Source of the DNA: Polymorphobacter_B sp038225475
GTDB lineage: Bacteria > Pseudomonadota > Alphaproteobacteria > Sphingomonadales > Sphingomonadaceae
Assembly: GCA_038225475.1 (NCBI GenBank)
Contig: JBBRRA010000002.1
Span: 186,001-250,000 of the forward strand
Direction: 5' to 3'
DNA: 64,000 nt
Made by a program: the position numbers and the translations under genes. Of this stretch, positions 53,778 to 62,077 are shown one piece after another (the stretch's first letter is position 1; each line of letters begins with the position of its first letter). The notes beneath the pieces are model-generated. The model was not told where the DNA came from, made no database searches, and saw nothing but the letters and a program-made list of their open reading frames with translations.

Positions 53778-54607
53778 CCGACCGCCTCGCCCGGCGCTTT
53801 GCCGCCTGTGCATCGCAGGACCGGGCTGCGCTGGTAACCTTCGTTACCGCAGGCGACCCCGATCTCGACAGTTCGGCGCGCGTGTTGCGGGCGCTGGTGG
53901 CGGGCGGCGCGGACATCGTCGAACTCGGCATGCCGTTCACCGATCCGATGGCCGACGGCGATGCGATCCAGGCCGGCAATTTGCGCAGCCTTGGCAGCGG
54001 CACGACGCTACGCCGTGTGCTCGCGATGGTTACCGATTTCCGGCGCGAGGACAGCGACACGCCGCTAATCCTGATGGGCTATTTCAACCCGATCCTCGCC
54101 TATGGCCCGGCGCAGTTCGCCGCCGACGCGGCGGCCGCGGGGCTCGACGGCACGATCGTCGTCGATCTGCCCCCCGAGGAGGACGGCGAGCTGGCCCCCG
54201 AACTCGGCCGGTTCGGACTCCACAACGTCCGCCTTGCCACGCCGACGACCGACGCCGCGCGGCTTCCCAAGGTGCTCGGCGGCGCGTCGGGGTTCGTTTA
54301 CTATGTCGCGGTCGCGGGCGTTACCGGGGCGGCATCGGCAACCGACGCCGATATCGGCCACGCGGTCGCGCGGCTGAAGGCGGCGACGGCGCTGCCGATT
54401 GCGGTCGGCTTCGGCATCAAGACGCCTGCGCAAGCCGCAGCCGTGGCGCGCCATGCCGACGGAGTTGTCGTCGGCTCGGCGATCGTCTCGATGATCGGCG
54501 CGGCAGCAGCGGCACGCGCGAATGACCTGCCCGAACAAGTCGAGGGTTTCGTCCGCAGTCTTGCCGCTGCAGTGGCGGGCGCGCGCACGCGGGAAGTCGC
54601 CGCATGA
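53774..54607 (+). CDS. trpA: Tryptophan synthase alpha chain
   Basis: The 277-aa TIM-barrel enzyme splits indole-3-glycerol phosphate. E50 and D61 in DIVELGMPFTDPMADG are the catalytic acids, matching Glu49 and Asp60 of the enteric enzyme. YYVAVAGVTGA and VGFGIKTPAQ are the phosphate-binding blocks. The GTG start overlaps the trpB stop. The stop overlaps the accD start (ATGA), so accD translation depends on the trp run. Confidence 0.97.
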   Translation: MTDRLARRFAACASQDRAALVTFVTAGDPDLDSSARVLRALVAGGADIVELGMPFTDPMADGDAIQAGNLRSLGSGTTLRRVLAMVTDFRREDSDTPLILMGYFNPILAYGPAQFAADAAAAGLDGTIVVDLPPEEDGELAPELGRFGLHNVRLATPTTDAARLPKVLGGASGFVYYVAVAGVTGAASATDADIGHAVARLKAATALPIAVGFGIKTPAQAAAVARHADGVVVGSAIVSMIGAAAAARANDLPEQVEGFVRSLAAAVAGARTREVAA

Positions 54608-55464
54608 GCTGGTTTACCCGTCTGCGCCCGCGCCTGACCTCGATGCTCAGCCGCCGCGAGACGCCCGAGAATTTGTGGCACAAATGCCCCAAATGCGGCG
54701 CGATGTTGTATACCAAGGAGTTCGAAGAAGCGCTGAGCGTTTGCCCGCGCTGCGGCCACCACGAGCGCATCGGCCCCAATGCGCGCTTTGCGCAGATCTT
54801 CGATGACGGCCGCCATGACCGCCTCGAAGTGCCGCGCGTGCCCGAAGACCCGCTCAAGTTTCGCGACCAGAAACGCTATGTCGACCGGCTGCGCGCCGCA
54901 CGCACCGCAACCGGCGAGCCCGAGGCGATGGCCGTCGCCACCGGCAGCATCGGCGGTGTCCCGGCGGTGATCGCGGTGCAGAATTTCGCGTTCATGGGCG
55001 GTTCGATGGGATTGGGCGTCGGCGAGGCGTTCCTGACCGCTGCCGCCGCCGCGGTGCGCATGCGCGCACCGCTGATCGTGTTCACCGCTGCCGGCGGCGC
55101 ACGCATGCAGGAGGGCATCCTGTCGCTGATGCAGATGCCGCGCACCACCGTCGCGCTCGCCGAACTGCGCGAGGCGGGACTGCCGTATATCGTCGTGATA
55201 ACCGACCCGACGACCGGCGGCGTCACCGCTTCCTATGCGATGCTGGGCGACATTCAGATTGCCGAACCCGGCGCCTTGATCGGCTTCGCGGGCCAGCGCG
55301 TCATCGAGCAGACCATCCGCGAAAAACTGCCCGAAGGGTTCCAGCGGGCCGAATATCTGTTCGAACATGGCATGCTCGACATGGTCGTCGCGCGCCCCGA
55401 GCTGCGTGCGACGCTGGCCCGGCTGGCGCGGCTGCTGATGCGCCCGATGGTGGCCGCGAGCTGA
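54604..55464 (+). CDS. accD: Acetyl-CoA carboxylase carboxyltransferase subunit beta
   Basis: The 286-aa protein has an N-terminal zinc ribbon with C28, C31, C47 and C50 (HKCPKCGAML and CPRCGHHERI). The crotonase-like core shows NFAFMGGSMGLGVGEAF, FTAAGGARMQEGILSLMQM, and ITDPTTGGVTASYAMLGDI. With AccA it transfers the carboxyl group to acetyl-CoA for fatty acid synthesis. The trpA-accD-folC order is a known conserved string in many proteobacteria. It overlaps trpA by 4 nt and lies one base before the folC GTG. Confidence 0.97.
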   Translation: MSWFTRLRPRLTSMLSRRETPENLWHKCPKCGAMLYTKEFEEALSVCPRCGHHERIGPNARFAQIFDDGRHDRLEVPRVPEDPLKFRDQKRYVDRLRAARTATGEPEAMAVATGSIGGVPAVIAVQNFAFMGGSMGLGVGEAFLTAAAAAVRMRAPLIVFTAAGGARMQEGILSLMQMPRTTVALAELREAGLPYIVVITDPTTGGVTASYAMLGDIQIAEPGALIGFAGQRVIEQTIREKLPEGFQRAEYLFEHGMLDMVVARPELRATLARLARLLMRPMVAAS

Positions 55465-55465
55465 C

Positions 55466-56791
55466 GTGGAGGCGGCGCGCTCCGACAATCCAGTGCTCGA
55501 TGCGCTGCTCGCGGCGGCGTTCAAGCTGCATCCGCAGACAATCGACCTCGGGCTGGCGCGGCTCGACCGGCTGCTCAAGCGGCTGGGCCACCCGGAACGC
55601 AAATTGCCGCCGGTGTTCCATGTCGCAGGGACCAACGGCAAGGGTTCGACGGTCGCTTTCCTGCGCGCGTGCATCGAAGCCTCGGGGCAGCGCGTCCATG
55701 TCTATACGTCGCCGCATCTGGTCCGCTTCAACGAACGCATCCGGGTGGCGGGGGCGCTGATCGACGATGACGGGCTGATCACCGTGATCCGCGATGTCCT
55801 CGACGCCAACGGTACTGCGACCATCACCTTTTTCGAACTGACAACGGCAGTTGCCCTGCTGGCGTTTTCGCGCGTCGATGCCGACGCCTGTCTGCTCGAA
55901 ACCGGCATGGGTGGACGGCTCGACGCGACCAACGTCATCGCGCACCCGGTCGCGTGCGGCATCGCGCAACTGGGGCTCGATCATCAGCAATGGTTGGGCA
56001 ACGGCATCCTCGACATTGCTGGCGAAAAGGCCGGCATCGCCAAGCGCGGCGTGCCGCTGATCCTGTCGAAATACCCCAAGACCGTTACCGCACGAATCGC
56101 CGAGGTGGCCGGTCTCGCGGGGGCAAAGCTGCACATCCGCAGCGATGACTGGGACGCTGCAACCTATGAGGGCGCGCTGCACTACCGCGATCTTGCCGGG
56201 CGGTTGATGCTGCCGCTACCGCGGCTGGCGGGCGCACATCAGCTCGATAACGCCGCACTGGCGGTCGCGATGTTGCGCGCGCAATCGGCAGTTGTGGTGC
56301 CCGAGGCGGCGCTGCGCGCCGGTATGGGTTGGGCCGAATGGCCAGCACGGCTGCAACGCCTCGAACGCGGGCCGCTCGCCAACCGGCTGATCGGCGGCAG
56401 CGAGCTGTGGCTCGACGGTGGCCACAATCCTGCCGCCGGGCGCGTCATCGCCGATGCGTTTCGTAGCCATGCGCTGGCCGACCGCCCGTTTTACATCGTG
56501 CTCGGCATGCTGAGCACCAAGGACGCCGCGGGCTTCCTCAAGCCGTTCGCCGGTCGCGCGACGGCGGTTTATACCGTGCCGATCACCGGGCATGACGCGC
56601 ATGCCCCCGACGTGCTCGCGCGCCATGCCAAGGATACCGGCCTGCCCGCGCAGACTGTCGCAACCGTTGCCGATGCGCTGGGCGAAATCGCGCGCGGCAG
56701 CGACCGTGCACGTCCGCCGGTGGTGCTGGTCACCGGCTCGCTGCACCTTGCGGGGCAGGTGCTCGCTGAAAACGGTCAGGCGCCGACGTAA
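55466..56791 (+). CDS. folC: Folylpolyglutamate/dihydrofolate synthase
   Basis: The 441-aa Mur-ligase-family enzyme adds glutamate to dihydropteroate and folate. It shows the P-loop GTNGKGST (residues 55-62), YTSPHLVRFNERIRV, LETGMGGRLDATNV, GLDHQQWLGN, EKAGIAKRGVP and LWLDGGHNPAAG in order. The start is GTG at 55466, one base after the accD stop. It ends the coupled lapA-to-folC run. A convergent DsbA-like gene follows 17 nt later. Confidence 0.95.
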   Translation: MEAARSDNPVLDALLAAAFKLHPQTIDLGLARLDRLLKRLGHPERKLPPVFHVAGTNGKGSTVAFLRACIEASGQRVHVYTSPHLVRFNERIRVAGALIDDDGLITVIRDVLDANGTATITFFELTTAVALLAFSRVDADACLLETGMGGRLDATNVIAHPVACGIAQLGLDHQQWLGNGILDIAGEKAGIAKRGVPLILSKYPKTVTARIAEVAGLAGAKLHIRSDDWDAATYEGALHYRDLAGRLMLPLPRLAGAHQLDNAALAVAMLRAQSAVVVPEAALRAGMGWAEWPARLQRLERGPLANRLIGGSELWLDGGHNPAAGRVIADAFRSHALADRPFYIVLGMLSTKDAAGFLKPFAGRATAVYTVPITGHDAHAPDVLARHAKDTGLPAQTVATVADALGEIARGSDRARPPVVLVTGSLHLAGQVLAENGQAPT

Positions 56792-56808
56792 GCACGCCGC
56801 CGGCGCAC

Positions 56809-57456
56809 CTACCGCTCGGCGGCAATGCTCCGGATCGCCTTCTCAAAGGCTTCGACCGGATGGCCGCCGCTGATCAGATATTTGCCGTCGATGATGACCG
56901 CAGGCACCGCATTGATGCCCTCGTTGCGCCAATGCGTTTCGTCGCGGCGGACGTCGTCGGCATAGGCGTCGGAGGCGATGACCTCCGCCGCCGCATCGCG
57001 GTCGAGACCGCCGCGCGCTGCCGCTGCTGCAAGCACGTTCGCATCGCCCGGATTTTGGCCATCGGTAAAATACGCCTCGAACAGTGCCAGCTTGACTTCG
57101 GCCTGCCGTCCCTGAAGCCCTGCCCAGTGCAACAGCCGGTGCGAATCGAACGTGTTCCAGATGCGCGCGTCGGGACCGCCGGTGATCGTAAAGCCCAGCG
57201 CCGCCGCGCTGCTGCGGATCAGATCGCGCGTTCCCTTGGATTGCTCGGGCGTCGATCCGTATTTCTGCCGGACATGCTCGGCGACATTCTGACCTTCGGG
57301 CGGCATGTCGGGATTGAGTTCGAACGGCTGGAAATGGATTTCGGCGGTCACGACATCGGCGGTGCGGGCAAGCGCCTGCTCGAGCGCTTTCAGGCCGATA
57401 ATGCACCACGGACAGACGACGTCCGACACGAAATCGATGCGCATTGGCCTTGGCAT
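56809..57456 (-). CDS. DsbA/FrnE-family thioredoxin-fold oxidoreductase
   Basis: The 215-aa protein has a CPWC active site at C15-C18 (SDVVCPWCIIGLKALEQAL) without a signal peptide, so it is cytoplasmic. FQPFELNPDMPPEGQN, SHRLLHWAGLQGRQ, LFEAYFTDGQNPGD, and GINAVPAVIIDGKYLISGG match the FrnE branch of the DsbA family. These proteins act as thiol-disulfide oxidoreductases or isomerases in the cytoplasm. It is preceded on the same strand by the OlsB-like gene with only a 3-nt gap, so the two may be co-transcribed. Confidence 0.88.
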   Translation of the reverse strand: MPRPMRIDFVSDVVCPWCIIGLKALEQALARTADVVTAEIHFQPFELNPDMPPEGQNVAEHVRQKYGSTPEQSKGTRDLIRSSAAALGFTITGGPDARIWNTFDSHRLLHWAGLQGRQAEVKLALFEAYFTDGQNPGDANVLAAAAARGGLDRDAAAEVIASDAYADDVRRDETHWRNEGINAVPAVIIDGKYLISGGHPVEAFEKAIRSIAAER

Positions 57457-57459
57457 AAA

Positions 57460-58311
57460 CTACTCCGGATCGTTCGCCCCGGTGACGAACCGGCTCGAAT
57501 AGCGCCGCGTAATCCGCTCGACCGGCATCACGACGAACACGTCAACGGTATTGAACTGGCGGTCGACGAACGCGCCGTCGCCGATCATCGCGCCGACGCG
57601 CAGATAGCCCTTGATCAGCGGCGGCAACGCCTTCGATGCAGCGCGCTGATCATAGGCGCTCGCCGGCAGCCGGTCCATCGGCACATAATGTTCGGGCAAC
57701 GTCCGCGCGCGCAGCTCGGGCGGCGCAAGATGGTGGTGATAGAGATAGCTGAGCTCGGCGGCGTGCACGGCAGGCTCGGCGCCGTGCAGCGACGCACAGC
57801 CGAACATATGGCCGATTGCGTGCGTTTGCAGATACGCCGCAATCCCGCGCCACAGCAGCGTGATCGTGGTGTTGTTGCGGTATTCGGGTGCAACACAGCT
57901 GCGTCCGAGCTCGAGCAGCTGGCCGCCAGTGGCCGATTGCTCGATCAGCGGCGACAGGTCGTATTCGCCGGCCGAATAAAATCCGCGGTTCATCTGCGCG
58001 GTGACCTGGCGCAGCAAGCGGTAGGTGCCCACCACATGCGGTTTGCCGCCGGGCTGGCCGTGATCGATGACGAGCAGATGGTCGCAGACCGCGTCATAAT
58101 CGTCGATATCGCGCCGCGATGCCTGCATCAGCGGCGTCGGCGTTGCCCCCATCTCGTCATAGAATATCTGGTAGCGCAGCGCTTGCGCCGCGGCGATCTC
58201 GCCCTCCGAGGTGGCCAGCCGCACATCGAGCTGCCCGGAACGATGGATGTACGGGGTGTTCGCCAGCACATGCGCGGCGACGGCGGTCGGATTGGTCAGA
58301 CGGTAAGCCAT
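57460..58311 (-). CDS. OlsB-like GNAT acyltransferase
   Basis: The 283-aa protein is a COG3176-type acyltransferase with a GNAT core. It shows LATSEGEIAAAQALRYQIFY, EMGATPTPLMQASRRDIDDY, CDHLLVIDH, HVVGTYRLLR, ELGRSCVAPEYRNNTTITLL and LPPLIKGYLRVGAMIGDGAF. Family members include OlsB, which adds a 3-hydroxyacyl group to ornithine as the first step of ornithine lipid synthesis, and older 'hemolysin'-labelled proteins. The second enzyme OlsA is not in the window, so the lipid role is inferred. It likely works at the inner membrane. Confidence 0.8.
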   Translation of the reverse strand: MAYRLTNPTAVAAHVLANTPYIHRSGQLDVRLATSEGEIAAAQALRYQIFYDEMGATPTPLMQASRRDIDDYDAVCDHLLVIDHGQPGGKPHVVGTYRLLRQVTAQMNRGFYSAGEYDLSPLIEQSATGGQLLELGRSCVAPEYRNNTTITLLWRGIAAYLQTHAIGHMFGCASLHGAEPAVHAAELSYLYHHHLAPPELRARTLPEHYVPMDRLPASAYDQRAASKALPPLIKGYLRVGAMIGDGAFVDRQFNTVDVFVVMPVERITRRYSSRFVTGANDPE

Positions 58312-58391
58312 TGGTTTACGGACTCCGTGTGCAACAAGCCTCGCTCGTTAGACCCCAATTATGACAATGTCGTGCGTCCGTCGAAAAAGCG

Positions 58392-59732
58392 TCATTCCGG
58401 TGTCACTTCGGCCACCGACCGCGCACGGTCGCCCACCAATCCCATCCGCCACAGCACGATCAGCAGCGCCACCCCGGGCAATACCATCGCTGCCGTCACG
58501 ATATAGAATATCGGCCAACCCAGCGCATCGGCGATAAACCCCGACGGCGTTGTCAGGAATGTTCGCCCGACCGACGCGAGGCTCGACAACAGCGCATATT
58601 GCGTCGCGGTGTAAGCAAGGTTCGACAGACCGGACAGGTAAGTCGCAAAGATCGTCAGCCCGACGCCGCTCGAAAAATTCTCCGCGCCGACCGCCAGCGC
58701 CAGTAGCGTGGCGTTGTGCGGTTGCGTTGCAAGCGCGGCAAAACCCAGGTTGGTCAGGCACATCAGCAGGCTGGTGGCGACCAGCGCGCGCGCCATGCCG
58801 AGCCGCGCCAGCAGCGGTGCGCCGCAAGCGGTGCCGACGATCAACGCCCAAAAACCGACCAGTTTATTGGCCGCGATATAGTCGGTATCCGAATAGCCCA
58901 TTTCGACGATCATCGGGTTGAGCATGATCTGCCCCATCGCATCGCCAAGCTTGTAGACGACGATCCAGACGAGGATCAGCACCGCGCCGCGCCGCGACAG
59001 GAATTCGGCAAACGGCGCCACGACCGTTGCGCGAAACCGCTCGGCACCGGTCTGCAATGGCTTCAGCGCCCGGCTTGCCGCCTCGTGCAGCCCGGGTCCC
59101 GACAGCAGTGCGGCGATGGCTCCCGGCAGGATGCACAGCGCGGTCAGCGCATAGGCGAGCGACCAACCGATCCCGGCACCCTGTGCCGACGCCAGCCAGA
59201 CCGTTCCTGCCCCGGCAATAAGGTTGCCGGTCCGATAGCCGAACTGGTTCATCGCAGTGCCGTGCGCCAGTTCATCCTCGGGCAGCAGCTCGATACGGTA
59301 CGCGTCGATGACGATGTCCTGCGTCGCCGACAGGAACGCGACGATGATCGCAGCGACCGCAAACCGCCCGAGATGCAGCACCGGATCGCTCGCACCGAGC
59401 GCGATCACCGCGACCGCGAGCAGTGCCTGGATGGTAAACAGCCACGCGCGGCGCTGCCCGAACAGCGCCGCAAGCACCGGCAGCCGGACGCGGTCGATCA
59501 GCGGAGCCCACAGGAATTTCAGCGTGTACGGCGTTGTCAGTCCGACGGCGAACCCGATCGTCTTCTTGTCGATCCCGACCCGGCTGAGCCAGAACGTCAT
59601 CGTCGCCAGCAGCAACGTCAACGGAAACCCGCTCGAAATACCGAGCGCGAACGCCGCCAGCGGCCGGGGGCGGAAATACGGGGCAATCGCTGGCATAAAG
59701 CCACGGCGCGCCGTCGAAAAACCAGTATCCAT
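58392..59732 (-). CDS. ampG: AmpG-type muropeptide MFS transporter
   Basis: The 446-aa protein has about twelve transmembrane helices. It shows LGISSGFPLTLLLATMTFWL, GLTTPYTLKFLWAPLIDRVR, SATQDIVIDAYRIELLPEDE, MNQFGYRTGNLIAGAGTVWL and QYALLSSLASVGRTFLTTPS, all AmpG hallmarks. AmpG imports GlcNAc-anhydro-muropeptides for cell wall recycling and links it to beta-lactamase induction in other bacteria. The start is at 59732. The DUF898 gene is divergent, with a palindrome in the 117-nt gap. Confidence 0.93.
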   Translation of the reverse strand: MDTGFSTARRGFMPAIAPYFRPRPLAAFALGISSGFPLTLLLATMTFWLSRVGIDKKTIGFAVGLTTPYTLKFLWAPLIDRVRLPVLAALFGQRRAWLFTIQALLAVAVIALGASDPVLHLGRFAVAAIIVAFLSATQDIVIDAYRIELLPEDELAHGTAMNQFGYRTGNLIAGAGTVWLASAQGAGIGWSLAYALTALCILPGAIAALLSGPGLHEAASRALKPLQTGAERFRATVVAPFAEFLSRRGAVLILVWIVVYKLGDAMGQIMLNPMIVEMGYSDTDYIAANKLVGFWALIVGTACGAPLLARLGMARALVATSLLMCLTNLGFAALATQPHNATLLALAVGAENFSSGVGLTIFATYLSGLSNLAYTATQYALLSSLASVGRTFLTTPSGFIADALGWPIFYIVTAAMVLPGVALLIVLWRMGLVGDRARSVAEVTPE

Positions 59733-59807
59733 CGCGCAACAATAGCCGAACGCGCTGCGACGAACAGGAGTTTGTGGCTGCCACAGAAACTTCGCTTGCG
59801 CGCCCGG

Positions 59808-59826
59808 TGCAACCTGTCAGGTTGCA
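59808..59826. promoter_or_regulatory. Near-perfect palindrome upstream of the DUF898 gene
   Basis: TGCAACCTG and CAGGTTGCA (9-bp arms, one central T) make a 19-nt palindrome in the AmpG/DUF898 intergenic space, 23 nt before the DUF898 start. Its size and symmetry fit a dimeric repressor site. It could act on DUF898-M48, on ampG, or on both. The regulator is not identified. Confidence 0.45.
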
Positions 59827-59849
59827 GTTGGGGCACGGGGATTTTCAGA

Positions 59850-60965
59850 ATGGATGCAATGACAACGGCGGTGGCCGAACCGGCGGAGCCGGTCGGTTTC
59901 AGCGGGCGGCTCGGCAGCTATTTCGGCATGGCGATCGGCAATTTTCTGCTGACGATCGTGACGCTTGGAATTTACCGCTTCTGGGCAAAAACCAAAGTCC
60001 GACGGCACTTGTGGGAACGCACCACCTTTCAGGGCGAACCCCTTGAATATCGTGGTCGCGGCATCGAGAAGTTTATCGGTGCCTTGATCGTGTTCGCGGT
60101 GCTGATTGTCCCGCTGTTCCTATTCGGGCTGGTGAGCGCCGCGCTGACCGCGAGCGGGAATAAGGAATGGGCCCCGCTTTTTGCCTTGCCGCTCGATATC
60201 GGATTGCTTTGGCTGTTCGGCGTCGGGATGTACCGGTCGCAGCGCTATATGTTCAGCCGCACGGCGTGGCGTGGCATTCGTGGCGGGATGGTAAACGGTG
60301 GCTGGCTCTATGACTGGACCTTCCTCAAATACACGTTGCTGCAGGTCGTGACCCTTGGTTTTTCCGGGCCCTATAGTGCGACAAGGCTCTGGAATCTTCG
60401 GATGAACGACGCGATGTTCGGGTCAGCGGAAGTCCATGCCGATGCCCAGTGGCGGCCAGTCTACAAAGATTTTCTCATCGCATGGCTCGGCGCGCTGGTG
60501 ATTTACGGAACCGCCTTTTTCCTCGTATTTACCCAGTTCAGCGATTTGATCGCCGTGATGAAACCCGGCGCTCCGCCACCAGCCGATCCAAAGGCACTCG
60601 CGGCGGCAGTCATCAAGGTCTACGGCGTGCTGATCGGCGCCGCATTTGTCGCCAGCTTCTTGATGATACGCTATCACGCGATGTTGTTGCGCGAATTATT
60701 TGGCAAGACACGGCTCGATACACTCGGCTTCCGTTTCGACGCCACCGGGCTCGACCTGTTCAAGTTTCAGCTCGCCAATATCGGCCTGCTGATCGTGACC
60801 TTCGGGCTGGTCACGATGGTCATGCCGTTCCGTATCTGGCGCTTTTACACCGCGCATCTTGCAACCGTCGGCCACCTCGATGCCGACAGCCTGCAGCAGA
60901 CAACTTTGGCCGGACCGAGCCAGGGCGATGGCATCGCCGACGCTTTTGACGCGGCCGCGTTCTAG
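59850..60965 (+). CDS. DUF898 (YjgN family) membrane protein
   Basis: The 371-aa protein belongs to the DUF898/YjgN family. It shows LGSYFGMAIGNFLLTIVTLG, IYRFWAKTKVRRHLWERTTF, WRGIRGGMVNGGW and LVTMVMPFRIWRFYTAH, with about six hydrophobic segments. The function is unknown. Members pair with M48 proteases, as here: the next gene begins 8 nt later. I chose the ATG at 59850. A longer open frame to the left is antisense to ampG. The palindrome at 59808-59826 may regulate it. Confidence 0.85.
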   Translation: MDAMTTAVAEPAEPVGFSGRLGSYFGMAIGNFLLTIVTLGIYRFWAKTKVRRHLWERTTFQGEPLEYRGRGIEKFIGALIVFAVLIVPLFLFGLVSAALTASGNKEWAPLFALPLDIGLLWLFGVGMYRSQRYMFSRTAWRGIRGGMVNGGWLYDWTFLKYTLLQVVTLGFSGPYSATRLWNLRMNDAMFGSAEVHADAQWRPVYKDFLIAWLGALVIYGTAFFLVFTQFSDLIAVMKPGAPPPADPKALAAAVIKVYGVLIGAAFVASFLMIRYHAMLLRELFGKTRLDTLGFRFDATGLDLFKFQLANIGLLIVTFGLVTMVMPFRIWRFYTAHLATVGHLDADSLQQTTLAGPSQGDGIADAFDAAAF

Positions 60966-60972
60966 ATACCCG

Positions 60973-62037
60973 GTGCGCGGTGTTATCCACGATGGTTTGA
61001 GCGCGCGCGCGCAGCCCGTCGAAATACGCTTCGATGGCGACGGCGTTCACCTCGACGGCGGCGATGGCAGCACCGAATTCGTTCCTCGCACAGTCCTTCG
61101 CCGCGGCGACCGCGCTGCACCACGACCGGCGCTTCACCGCACCGACCAGCCCGATTGGCGGCTGGTTCCGGATGCTGCGCCGCCGCCGGACTGGCTGCGC
61201 GGCCTGCCCGATATCGGCAGCCTGTCGCCGCGGGCGCGCCGCTGGTATGCGGCTACGGCAGCCATCGCCCTGGCTATCCTTGGCGGGCTTTGGGCATTTG
61301 GCGATACGCTGCTCGACATCACAGCGCCGCTGGTTCCACAGCGGATGCTGGCGCAGGTCGGCGATGGATTGGTGCGCCAACCGGGCGGCGAGCAATGCGT
61401 CGATGCAGCGGGCACCGCGGCGCTTGGCCGGTTGACCGCGCGGCTGACTCCGACGCACGGCTTTGTCGAGCCGGTGCGGGTCACGGTGCTCGACACCGCC
61501 GCGGTCAATGCACTGGCCGCGCCTGGTGGCTGGGTCGTGCTGTTCCGCGGTGTGCTCGACAAGGCGACCGGCCCCGACGAAGTCGCAGGCGTGCTGGCGC
61601 ATGAATTTACCCATGTCGCGCTGCGCCACCCGACCAAGTCGCTGTTGCGGCAGATGGGTGTATCGTTACTGGTGCGGGCAATCGGCGGCGACGTCGGCGG
61701 CTACGCCGATCTCGCTGTCGTGCTGAGCAGTTCGCGTCGCGCCGAAGCTGCTGCCGATACTGGCGCTGTCGCTCAACTTCGCGCCTCGCACATCTCGCCC
61801 GCCGGGCTTGCGGCCTTCTTCCATCGCATTCTGAGCGAGGATCGCGCCAAGCCGAAGGATGCGACCGAGCGCGTGCTCGACCAAATCGGCAGCTATGCGG
61901 CCACGCACCCCGGCGAAAGCGAGCGCGCGGTCATGGTCGAAGCCGCCTTCATGCGACAGGGGGCGGTAACGCCCGCGCTGAATGCCGCCGATTGGCGAGC
62001 GCTTCGCCAAATTTGTGCGGTAAAAGCCCAGAGCTGA
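60973..62037 (+). CDS. M48 family metalloprotease
   Basis: The 354-aa protein has one transmembrane helix near residues 92-108 (ATAAIALAILGGLWAFG). The zinc site is HEFTH at 210-214 (GVLAHEFTHVALRHP), with a downstream Glu (RRAEAAADTGAV) as third ligand. The N-terminal domain before the helix resembles those of M48 proteases paired with DUF898 proteins. It should cleave or control membrane-associated proteins, with the DUF898 product as a likely partner. The start is GTG at 60973, 8 nt after the DUF898 stop. Confidence 0.87.
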   Translation: MRGVIHDGLSARAQPVEIRFDGDGVHLDGGDGSTEFVPRTVLRRGDRAAPRPALHRTDQPDWRLVPDAAPPPDWLRGLPDIGSLSPRARRWYAATAAIALAILGGLWAFGDTLLDITAPLVPQRMLAQVGDGLVRQPGGEQCVDAAGTAALGRLTARLTPTHGFVEPVRVTVLDTAAVNALAAPGGWVVLFRGVLDKATGPDEVAGVLAHEFTHVALRHPTKSLLRQMGVSLLVRAIGGDVGGYADLAVVLSSSRRAEAAADTGAVAQLRASHISPAGLAAFFHRILSEDRAKPKDATERVLDQIGSYAATHPGESERAVMVEAAFMRQGAVTPALNAADWRALRQICAVKAQS

Positions 62038-62077
62038 AAATTTGCGTTCGCGCCAGCTGGGGCGGTAGAGTTTGCTG

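Noticed and set aside
54301..55674. 457-aa open frame on the minus strand
   Set aside because: Antisense to trpA, accD and the start of folC, with His/Arg-rich shadow composition.
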